A stretch of 42,816 bases of DNA from CAIKZJ01 sp041675325. GTDB taxonomy: Bacteria; Bacteroidota; Ignavibacteria; Tepidaquicellales; Tepidaquicellaceae. Every line of letters starts with the position of its first letter. Position 1 is the stretch's first letter. A model generated the notes under the pieces. That model was not told where the DNA came from. It worked only from the letters and a program-made list of their open reading frames with translations, and did not search any database. The translations under genes and the position numbers were made by a program. This document shows positions 25,155-31,925 of this stretch, piece by piece. The stretch lies in NCBI GenBank assembly GCA_041675325.1, contig JBAYUG010000018.1, positions 1 to 42,816 of the forward strand. Direction: 5' to 3'.

Positions 25155-25354
25155 CTCCTCCTATTAATAGTCACAACGGAAATTAAAATTCTGACATTTC
25201 GGTTTAGCAAAAAGATTTTTTTATAGATAAGAAAAGATGATAAAACAAGAGGTTATGAGGTACAAAAAATAAGACGTTCAAAAAATGTTGTTTTGGTTTG
25301 ACGGCAAAATGTCAGAATTTTGAAATTTGTTGTGATTATTAGTGAGAGGTGTAT
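25155..25354. repeat. ~200-bp inverted-repeat element, right copy
   Basis: The left arm (25155-25199) and right arm (about 25305-25350) are inverted repeats that include a perfect 15-bp match (AAAATTCTGACATTT). The invariant TCACAAC (25171-25177) and GTTGTGA (25329-25335) are 158 bp apart. The 3' flank GTAT-TAAAAA-CAGGAAA is shared with the left copy, so both copies are in the same orientation. The interiors have diverged. Confidence 0.6.
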
Positions 25355-25445
25355 CTAAAAACAGGAAAGCAGGAACTGCAGGAAGAACAGTTAGTCCGAT
25401 TAGAACGATCTAAACACGAAATAGACAAAGCTTGAAAAAAGTAAT

Positions 25446-25495
25446 AAAAAATATATCACCCCATTAATGTAATTTAATATTACGGGATGATATTT
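25446..25495 (-). terminator. Hairpin terminator after ridA
   Basis: On the minus strand an imperfect stem (AATATCATCCCGTAATAT with ACATTAATGGGGTGATAT) starts about 11 nt after the ridA stop and runs into ATTTTTTA. This fits an intrinsic terminator of the parA-parB-ridA unit. Confidence 0.6.
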
Positions 25496-25505
25496 AAAGA
25501 TACTT

Positions 25506-25940
25506 TTAAGTGTGTGCTATCAATTCTATTTCCACTTTTGCGTCTTTAGGAAGCCTGGCAACCTCTACGGTACTTCTTGCGGGAGCGGACTCTCCAAAGA
25601 ACTCTGCATAGACTTCGTTCATTGCGGCAAAATCGTTCATGTCTTTTATGAAGACGGTTGTTTTTATTACATTCTGAAGTGAGCTGCCGCTTTCTTCGAG
25701 CAGGTGTTTCAGGTTTGTACAAACTGCTCTTGTCTGTTCTTTGATGTCCTGAGAAATTAGATTTCCGTCGGGACCAAGTGCTAACTGACCGGATGTGAAT
25801 ATCAGTCCGTTAAATTCTATTGCGTCTCTAATTGCCGATTCAAAACCGCCGCCTTTTATTTTAAGGCTGTTGTACTGTATTGCCTGTGAATAAGGACCTA
25901 TCGGCTTGGGTGCTTTTTCTGTGTAAAGTTTCTTTTTCAT
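25506..25940 (-). CDS. ridA: RidA family enamine/imine deaminase with an internal insertion
   Basis: A 144-aa Rid/YjgF/UK114 protein that hydrolyses reactive enamine/imine intermediates such as those from PLP enzymes. Family sequence is clear: KAPKPIGPYSQAI, GLIFTSGQLAL, FIKDMNDFAAMNEVY and PARSTVEVARLP with the active-site Arg. Typical members are ~125-130 aa; the excess is a 20-residue block at 25-44 placed exactly where the family reads '...AIQ-N-GLIFTSGQ'. Removing it restores a normal RidA. It follows parB by 17 bp and is the last gene before a terminator-like hairpin. Confidence 0.9.
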   Translation of the reverse strand: MKKKLYTEKAPKPIGPYSQAIQYNSLKIKGGGFESAIRDAIEFNGLIFTSGQLALGPDGNLISQDIKEQTRAVCTNLKHLLEESGSSLQNVIKTTVFIKDMNDFAAMNEVYAEFFGESAPARSTVEVARLPKDAKVEIELIAHT

Positions 25941-25957
25941 GTGATAATGTTTAAAAT

Positions 25958-26863
25958 TTATTTTCTCTCGCTGAGTTCGATTATTCTTTCAAGGTCTTCG
26001 TCCGAGAAATAATCAATTATTATTTCGCCTGTTTGTTTTGTCTTTGGTTTTATCGTTACGCGTGTTCCCAGAAACACTCTCAGTTTGTTTTCCATCTCCT
26101 GTAGATAAGGGTCTTTGTGGGGAGCCTCTTTCGTCTTTGTTCTTTTCTTCTTTGGTTTTGCTGATGACTGGGTTAGTCCTTCCAGTTCGCGGACAGTGAT
26201 TTTTTCGCGCATTATCCTTTGCCATAATACGAGCTGTGCGGCAGGGTCGTCAACTCTTAGTATTCCTCTTGCATGTCCTTCGGTTATCTCACTCTTTCTA
26301 AGAGATACTTTTATTTCAACCGGAAGTTTTTGAAGTCTTAAAAAATTAGCAACGGTGCTTCTTTGCTTTGAAACTTTCGCTGCTATCTGATCCTGTGTAA
26401 GATTGCAGTCGTCAACAAGCATCTGGTATGAATCTGAAAGCTCCATCGGGTTCAGATCAGCACGCTGTACGTTTTCAATCAGCGCAAGTTCAAGAAGATT
26501 TTCCTTACTGTCATCCGTTGTGTTGTAAATGTAAACGGGAACAGACTTCAGTCCCGCAAGAACAGCCGCTCGCAGACGGCGTTCGCCCGATATTAATATA
26601 TATCCCTGTCCGTCCTTTGCGTTCATTACGGTTATCGGCTGAAGAACACCTTTCATTTTTATTGATTCAGAAAGTTCGTTCAGCTCTTCTTCGTTAAAGT
26701 CTTCTCTTGGCTGGTAAGGGTTTCGTCTTATTTTTTCCGTTTCGATAAAAAGCTGTTCTTTTGTTTCTGTCTTTGATGCTTCGCCCGTTACGTTATCAGG
26801 GTCAATATTCTTGTTGCCGAATAAGACTGATATTCCTTTTCCTAATCCGCCTTTGTTATCCAT
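25958..26863 (-). CDS. parB: Chromosome partitioning protein ParB
   Basis: A 301-aa ParB/Spo0J protein. The N-terminal ParB domain has IRRNPYQPREDFNEEELNEL and the CTPase motif GYILISGERRLRAA. A central helix-turn-helix follows (LTQDQIAAKVSKQRSTVANFLRL) with EGHARGIL, and a C-terminal dimerisation part after a Lys-rich linker. It would bind parS and load SMC. Its ATG directly follows the parA stop. No parS site close to the TGTTTCACGTGAAACA consensus was found in the window. Confidence 0.95.
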   Translation of the reverse strand: MDNKGGLGKGISVLFGNKNIDPDNVTGEASKTETKEQLFIETEKIRRNPYQPREDFNEEELNELSESIKMKGVLQPITVMNAKDGQGYILISGERRLRAAVLAGLKSVPVYIYNTTDDSKENLLELALIENVQRADLNPMELSDSYQMLVDDCNLTQDQIAAKVSKQRSTVANFLRLQKLPVEIKVSLRKSEITEGHARGILRVDDPAAQLVLWQRIMREKITVRELEGLTQSSAKPKKKRTKTKEAPHKDPYLQEMENKLRVFLGTRVTIKPKTKQTGEIIIDYFSDEDLERIIELSERK

Positions 26864-27652
26864 TTATAAAGTGATTTTATTTCGTTCTACAAATTCCTCT
26901 GCTAAGTCTGCATAGTGCCTCGCACCGAGAGAATACGGATCGTAATCCACAATGGGCTTGCCGTAGCTTGGTGCTTCACCTATTTTAACGTTTCTCGCTA
27001 TCTTTGTTTTAAATACTTTATCTGCAAAATATTTTCTAAGTTCGGCTTCCACTTGATTGGCAAGCTTTAATCTTGAATCGAACATCGTGAGCAAATATCC
27101 CTCAATGCTGAGCGCCGGGTTGAATGAATTCTTTACCATCTTTATCGTGTTCAGCAAAGCCGAAAGTCCCTCCAGCGCATAGTACTCGCATTGCACGGGT
27201 ATCAGTACTGAGTCGGCGGCATTCAGAGAGTTTAAAGTAATAAGTCCGAGCGACGGGGGGCAATCAATAAACACAAACCTGAAATCGTAACCGTTATCTT
27301 CTTTGCCCAGTTCACGCAGCTTGTTTCTAAGCATTAATTCTCTGTGTTCAAGAGGGACAAGCTCAAGCTCCGCTGCAACGAGATTAATATGCGACTTAAT
27401 TATGTACAGATTTTCTATCTGTGTTTTCTGTATTGCTTCGCTTGCTTTCTTGTCGGTCACAAGAACCTCGTATATACTGCTGCCGTCATTGCCTGTTTCA
27501 ATGCCCATGCCCGTTGTTGCGTTTGCCTGCGGGTCTGCATCTATCAGAAGTACAGGTGTTCCAAGATTAGCAATACACGACGACAGGTTAACAGCCGTTG
27601 TTGTCTTGCCGACACCGCCCTTCTGATTAGATATTGATATTACCTTTTGCAA
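26864..27652 (-). CDS. parA: Chromosome partitioning ATPase ParA/Soj
   Basis: A 262-aa deviant-Walker ATPase: KGGVGKTT at residues 11-18, switch I LLIDADPQANATTG, and FVFIDCPPSLG as the Walker B region. Its length, without an N-terminal HTH, matches chromosomal Soj-type ParA. It acts with ParB on origin segregation. It starts 11 bp after the UPF0173 gene. Confidence 0.95.
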   Translation of the reverse strand: MQKVISISNQKGGVGKTTTAVNLSSCIANLGTPVLLIDADPQANATTGMGIETGNDGSSIYEVLVTDKKASEAIQKTQIENLYIIKSHINLVAAELELVPLEHRELMLRNKLRELGKEDNGYDFRFVFIDCPPSLGLITLNSLNAADSVLIPVQCEYYALEGLSALLNTIKMVKNSFNPALSIEGYLLTMFDSRLKLANQVEAELRKYFADKVFKTKIARNVKIGEAPSYGKPIVDYDPYSLGARHYADLAEEFVERNKITL

Positions 27653-27663
27653 TAATGATTGAC

Positions 27664-28338
27664 TTAAAATTCTAAAACTTCACCCGGTTTCATTATAACA
27701 CATTTTTTGCCAATTGATTCAACCTTGCGCTTGAAATCGTTGGCGTCTGACTTTATAATGTCAAATGTGTCGTAATGTATCGGAATTACGGTGGCGGCAT
27801 TTACGAACTCGACAGCTTTCACTGCGTCGTCAACTCCCATTGTGAAGTCATCGCCTATAGGCATGCACGCAACATCTACCTTGTGCATCTCGCCGATAAG
27901 TTTCATGTCGTAGAAAAGTCCCGTATCGCCTGCCTGATAAAAAGTTTTTCCGTCAATCGTCAAAATAACACCGTAAGCATCCCCAGCGTACGTGCCGTCG
28001 GGCAAAGACGAAGAGTGATGCGCAATCGTGAGCTTCACTCTTCCGAACGGAAATGTGTAAGCACCGCCGATATTCATTGGATGAGCATTAACTCCTTGCG
28101 AAGTACAATAGTTTGCCAGCTCATAAATTGCAATCACTGTTGCATTATTGCGCTTTGCCAGCTCGATAGTGTCACCGAAGTTATCTCCGTGTCCGTGAGT
28201 CGGAATAACGTAATCGCACTTCACATCTTCAAGCTTTACGTCACAGTTTGGATTTCCTGTAATGAACGGGTCCAGCAGAATTTTATGCTTGCCGGTATCT
28301 ACTTCGACAAATGCATGTCCGTGATACTTTATTTTCAT
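27664..28338 (-). CDS. UPF0173 metallo-beta-lactamase-fold hydrolase
   Basis: A 224-aa metal-dependent hydrolase. It opens with KIKYHGHAFVEV and LLDPFITGNP, typical of UPF0173. The metal motif reads THGHGDN (His48, His50, Asp52), with Asn at the position that is His in the standard HxHxDH. Other ligands are present: AHHSSS, GDTGLF and IPIHYDT. The substrate is unknown for the family. It is the first gene of an operon with parA, parB and ridA. Confidence 0.88.
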   Translation of the reverse strand: MKIKYHGHAFVEVDTGKHKILLDPFITGNPNCDVKLEDVKCDYVIPTHGHGDNFGDTIELAKRNNATVIAIYELANYCTSQGVNAHPMNIGGAYTFPFGRVKLTIAHHSSSLPDGTYAGDAYGVILTIDGKTFYQAGDTGLFYDMKLIGEMHKVDVACMPIGDDFTMGVDDAVKAVEFVNAATVIPIHYDTFDIIKSDANDFKRKVESIGKKCVIMKPGEVLEF

Positions 28339-28489
28339 ATTTTATTTAGTTAAAAAACTATAAATTAAAATGTTCCTAAAGTTAATACTAAATTAAAATT
28401 AATTCAATTTTATAAAAACTGCATAGTGAAAATTTCTGTTTACATCATTATTGAATAGTTTTTTAAAAAATAGATAAATAAATCCATTT

Positions 28490-29809
28490 ATGATTCTTAG
28501 AGATAGATTAGAAGAGATTATTCCCGGGCTGAGAAAAGAGTCCGCAGAGGTTTTTGCACTCGGTCCGAACGAAACAATAGGGGAGGTAACCACCGAGCAG
28601 ATTTTCGGCGGGATGCGCGGTATAAAGTCGATGATTTGCGATACTTCAGAGGTTGGACTTGAGACAGGGCTTATCGTCAGAGGCAGACCGATTCTGGACC
28701 TCGTTGATATACTGCCCGAAGAAATGTTTTATCTGCTTCTTACAGGGGAGATTCCCGATAAGAAAGCACTTGAAGACCTTCAGTGGGAGTTAAGAAGAAG
28801 AAACGATGTTCCCTTCTATGTGTGGAATACTATCAACGCACTACCGATGGAAACACATCCGATGGTAATGCTAAACTCGGCTGTGCTGGTTATGGAAAAC
28901 GAATCTTTCTTCAGAAGAAGATATGAAGAGGGCTTGCCCAAAGACAGGCTGTGGGAGCCGATGCTCTGGGACGCTCTCAGTCTCATCGCCCGCATACCGA
29001 TAATAGCGGCATACATATACAGAAGAAAATTTAATAAAGGACCGAGAATCAACCCCGATAACACTCTCGACTGGGCGGCAAACTATGCAAGGCTGCTGGG
29101 TGTGGAAGATTCCGACGGCTCATTCGCAGATTTAATGCGGCTTTACATGGTGCTGCACTCAGACCACGAAGGAGGAAACGTAAGCGCCCTTACAACACAG
29201 ACAATCAATTCTGCTCTCTCTGATATTTATTTTTCAATCAGCGGCGGACTTAATGGACTTGCAGGACCTTTGCACGGGCTTGCTAATCAGGAGTGTCTAA
29301 GATTTATTATAAAACTTCGCGATGATATAGGTCATGTACCGTCCGACGCAGAAGTAAAAGAATACTGCATAAACCTTCTAAACAACAAAAAGGTAATATC
29401 GGGATACGGACACGCAGTACTCCGCGTAACAGACCCGCGATTCACGGCATTCGTAAACTTTGGAAACAAGCATCTTCCTGACGATGAAATATTTGGAATA
29501 GTAAAACAGCTTTTCAACATCGTTCCGAAAATATTAATGGAAGGCGGCAAGGCAAAAGACCCGTGGCCAAACGTTGACGCTTCAAGCGGTGCATTGCTTC
29601 ATTACTACGGCTTGACGGAGTATGATTATTATACGGTTCTTTTCTCTGTATCACGCATACTTGGTCTCTCTGCACAGTTAATACTAAATCGTGCTCTCAA
29701 CAGACCAATCATCCGTCCGAAGTCAGTAACAACAGAGTGGATGAAGAAGCAACTGACTGCAAAGAAAGAATCAAAACCTGCGGCTGAGATAAAACCAAAA
29801 TCAAAATAA
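28490..29809 (+). CDS. gltA: Citrate synthase, eukaryotic (mitochondrial) type
   Basis: A 439-aa citrate synthase condensing acetyl-CoA and oxaloacetate. Catalytic residues are His262 (GPLHGLANQE), His308 (GYGHAVLR) and Asp363 (NVDASSGALLHYYG). The sequence LHSDHEGGNVSA and overall length follow the mitochondrial-type subfamily and not the hexameric GltA of Escherichia coli. Similar enzymes are known in Geobacter. The C-terminus adds a Lys/Pro-rich tail. It is divergent from UPF0173 across 151 bp of AT-rich DNA and is followed by a clear terminator. Confidence 0.93.
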   Translation: MILRDRLEEIIPGLRKESAEVFALGPNETIGEVTTEQIFGGMRGIKSMICDTSEVGLETGLIVRGRPILDLVDILPEEMFYLLLTGEIPDKKALEDLQWELRRRNDVPFYVWNTINALPMETHPMVMLNSAVLVMENESFFRRRYEEGLPKDRLWEPMLWDALSLIARIPIIAAYIYRRKFNKGPRINPDNTLDWAANYARLLGVEDSDGSFADLMRLYMVLHSDHEGGNVSALTTQTINSALSDIYFSISGGLNGLAGPLHGLANQECLRFIIKLRDDIGHVPSDAEVKEYCINLLNNKKVISGYGHAVLRVTDPRFTAFVNFGNKHLPDDEIFGIVKQLFNIVPKILMEGGKAKDPWPNVDASSGALLHYYGLTEYDYYTVLFSVSRILGLSAQLILNRALNRPIIRPKSVTTEWMKKQLTAKKESKPAAEIKPKSK

Positions 29810-29835
29810 GAATTAAGAACATACTATAAACAAAG

Positions 29836-29859
29836 AGGCTGTTAATCACAGCCTTTTTT
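29836..29859 (+). terminator. Rho-independent terminator of citrate synthase
   Basis: AGGCTGT (29836-29842) pairs with ACAGCCT (29848-29854) over TAATC and is followed by TTTTT. It starts 27 nt after the stop codon. Confidence 0.85.
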
Positions 29860-29879
29860 GTTTTATAGATTATTTAAGG

Positions 29880-30060
29880 ATAAAAGAAGAGCGCACTCAG
29901 AAAGAGCGGATTTATTATGATGACCACTGATTTAAAAAGAGAATAGAACGCCTGCCTGCTGCAGGCAGGCAGATTTTCGCGGATTAGACAGATTTCCACG
30001 GATAAAGAATTTTTATTTATTGTCTGCGGGAAAGAGAAAAGAGTTTAATTTGTTGCCCGC
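29880..30060. repeat. Interspersed repeat, copy A (with 19-bp palindrome)
   Basis: Contains the blocks AAGAGCGCAC, AAAGAGCGGATTTATTATGA, CCACTGATT, AATAGAACG and TTTTCGCGGATTAG in the same order as the copies at 31498-31920. At 29951-29969 the palindrome CCTGCCTGCTGCAGGCAGG interrupts it. Beyond 30020 a TGCGGGAAAGAGA motif occurs twice. No gene is present. Confidence 0.7.
29951..29969. repeat. 19-bp palindrome insertion in repeat copy A
   Basis: CCTGCCTGC and GCAGGCAGG are perfect 9-bp arms around a single T. Flanks AGAACG and CAGATTTTCGCGG rejoin to a sequence close to the uninterrupted AGAACGCTGATTTTC at 31569-31583. Confidence 0.75.
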
Positions 30061-30099
30061 GGGAAAGAGACGGAAAGAAACAGGTGATTTTATTGCTTA

Positions 30100-31419
30100 T
30101 TATTTTATGTAGAGCATTTTGCGTGAAGGGGTGAAATATGTTTTGCCGTTGTTTTTTTCACGTGCTTCGAGACGGTAGAAATAGACGCCGCTTGGGAGGC
30201 TGAGACGGGAGAAGTCTGTTATTTTGAATCTGTGCAATCCGGAGTAAAGGAGCATGTCGTAAATAACCCAGAAGACAGTCCTGCCTGAGATATCGGTTAT
30301 TTTCATTTTTACGTATGAGTCTTTTGGCAGTGAGAACTCTATTGTTGTTGAAGGATTGAATGGATTGGGATAGTTTTGTTTCAGTACATAATTTGACGGA
30401 ATCACGGCTGAATTGCTGTCAATGTATGTGGGGTATATTACGGGTCCGCCGCCGTTGTTGGTGCGGATCCAGCTGCTCCAGCCGGTGTCTTTGTTGATAA
30501 AATCAATGTGTGAGAATCTTTTTCCTATACTGGTGTCAGGCTGCTGGAATCCCCAGTTAACACCACCGTTTGTTGATATCCAAATGACCCCTCTTAATTG
30601 TCCATTTGGAAATTGTCTGAGCCCCCAATCACCGTATAGTGTATCCTTATTAATTACTTTAATGTTTGATATGAAATTCAGTATGATTCCATTGTCTGTT
30701 GGCATATAATGCTGTGTCCAGTTCAAACCTCCATTAGTAGTTCTTTTTATTCTATCGCCATTTACCGTCCATCCGGAATTTTCATTTATAAAATAAATTT
30801 GATTAACATTTCCTACATTCTGTATCTGAAACCAATTCACCCCACTGTTTGTAGTTTTATATGTTGCAACAGCTTCAAATTGCGACCATCCCACATACTC
30901 CCCGTTTACTTTTTGTTTCAGGAAGAACACTTTTCCAAACCCCGTATCGTCTGATTGAACTGTCCAGGTTACACCCGCATTTGTTGTCCGCCAGAGAAAT
31001 GGAAGTGCGCCCGCTGTGCCGCCGACCCAGCCGGTATCTCGGTTTACAAATGAGATGCCGTTTACAGTCCAGGAACCGGCTAATGGCAGACTATCCCACG
31101 AAACACCGCGGTTATATGTTCTTAACAGCATACCATATCCGCTTGCACTCATCCCATTAGCATAAACTGTACTTGAATCAATAATTTCAAAATTACCCAC
31201 GTACTGACCCGGTAAAATTAATAACCAATTATACCCTCCATTTGTTGTTCTAAGTGCTATTGCAGGATTCATGGAAATCAAACCCGTATTTCCATCAAAA
31301 AACTTCAGATCATTAACCTGCCCGCTCACGGGAAGAGGCTGTGAAAACCACTGGGAAAAGCATGCGGATGAGAGCATCATTTGAAAGATGACGGTGAATA
31401 TGAGAAAGATATTTTTCAC
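30100..31419 (-). CDS. T9SS-exported YCF48/BNR-like beta-propeller protein
   Basis: A surface or secreted protein of ~439 aa. I place the start at GTG (31417-31419), which gives an ideal signal peptide (MKNIFLIFTVIFQMMLSSACFSQ); an upstream TTG at 31449 would add ten residues. Six or more TTNGGxNW motifs at ~45-residue spacing indicate propeller blades like YCF48/BNR repeats. The last ~90 residues are a T9SS type A sorting domain beginning KQNYPNPFNPSTTI, with GVYFYRLEA near the end. Function unknown. Copies of the same interspersed repeat flank the gene. Confidence 0.85.
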   Translation of the reverse strand: MKNIFLIFTVIFQMMLSSACFSQWFSQPLPVSGQVNDLKFFDGNTGLISMNPAIALRTTNGGYNWLLILPGQYVGNFEIIDSSTVYANGMSASGYGMLLRTYNRGVSWDSLPLAGSWTVNGISFVNRDTGWVGGTAGALPFLWRTTNAGVTWTVQSDDTGFGKVFFLKQKVNGEYVGWSQFEAVATYKTTNSGVNWFQIQNVGNVNQIYFINENSGWTVNGDRIKRTTNGGLNWTQHYMPTDNGIILNFISNIKVINKDTLYGDWGLRQFPNGQLRGVIWISTNGGVNWGFQQPDTSIGKRFSHIDFINKDTGWSSWIRTNNGGGPVIYPTYIDSNSAVIPSNYVLKQNYPNPFNPSTTIEFSLPKDSYVKMKITDISGRTVFWVIYDMLLYSGLHRFKITDFSRLSLPSGVYFYRLEAREKNNGKTYFTPSRKMLYIK

Positions 31420-31529
31420 AATTGTTATTTGCTGATAATGTAATAACAAGGGGAGTTAAAAAATATGGAAATATGAATATAGTTTTGGATAAGGTAGAAG
31501 AGTGCACACAGAAAGAGCGGATTTATTAT

Positions 31530-31548
31530 GAACTGCCCTTGGCAGTCA
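31530..31548. repeat. Second palindrome variant inserted in repeat copy B
   Basis: ACTGCC-CTT-GGCAGT plus CAGG forms a 19-bp segment that lengthens copy B by 19 bp relative to copies A and D between TTATTATGA and CACTGAT. It matches the 19-bp CCTGCC...GGCAGG palindrome at 13 of 19 positions. Confidence 0.55.
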
Positions 31549-31770
31549 GGTTTACACTGATAAAAAATAGAACGCTGATTTTCACGGATTAGGCGGATGG
31601 ACGCGGATTTAGAGAATCATTTTTATTGCTTTTAAAGATTAAAGAAGAGCGCACGCTGAGAAAAAATAGAACGCTGATTATCGCGGATTAGGCGGATGGA
31701 CGCGGATTTAGAGAATTAATTTTATTTCTTTAAAAGATTGAAGAACAGCGCACGCAATCGGAAAAAAGTG

Positions 31771-31789
31771 CCTGCCTACTGCAGGCAGG
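31771..31789. repeat. 19-bp palindrome insertion in repeat copy D
   Basis: CCTGCCTACTGCAGGCAGG (one arm mismatch) splits AAGTG from CACAACAAAGAGCGG. The uninterrupted counterpart GAGTGCACACAGAAAGAGCGG is at 31500-31520, so the empty-site comparison lies within this window. Confidence 0.75.
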
Positions 31790-31925
31790 CACAACAAAGA
31801 GCGGATTTATTATGATAACCACTGATTAAAAAAGAGAAATAGAGCGCCTGCATTAAAATGTTTTAATCAATGCGAATCATAAATAAATCAGGTTAATCCG
31901 TCTGCGCTCTTGCTCTTCTGGCAAA

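Larger units (their letters stand above)
24956..25505. other. Gene-free stretch between the ATPase and ridA
   Basis: This 550-bp stretch contains the operator-like repeats (24956-24998), AT-rich sequence with a CCACCAAAG-type simple repeat near 25086, the right inverted-repeat element (25155-25354), a short GCAGGAA-type tail and the hairpin after ridA (25450-25495). No coding frame looks real. Confidence 0.6.
31498..31920. repeat. Interspersed repeat cluster, copies B-D
   Basis: This fills the 476-bp gene-free gap. Copy B starts at 31498 (GAGTGCACACAGAAAGAGCGG). Two ~99-bp tandem units follow (31562-31660 and 31661-31759), each running from AAAAAATAGAACGCTGATT to a GAGCGCACGC- or CAGCGCACGC-like end. 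Copy D (31764-31835) again has AAAGAGCGGATTTATTATGA. The right edge (31903-31919, GCGCTCTTGCTCTTC) is inverted relative to the AAGAGCGC starts. Palindromic inserts sit at 31530-31548 and 31771-31789. Confidence 0.75.

Noticed and set aside
23450..25354. ATPase island as a classical insertion sequence or composite transposon with a transposase
   Set aside because: No transposase or DDE-type motif is present; the only gene is an AAA_14/DUF4143 ATPase. Reported instead as an unusual arrangement of inverted-repeat elements.
30157..30172. TTTTTCACGTGCTTCG as a parS site
   Set aside because: Only the left half matches the TGTTTCACGTGAAACA consensus, and it lies in the coding sequence of a T9SS protein. 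A similar weak match in actA (near 22606) is also inside a gene.
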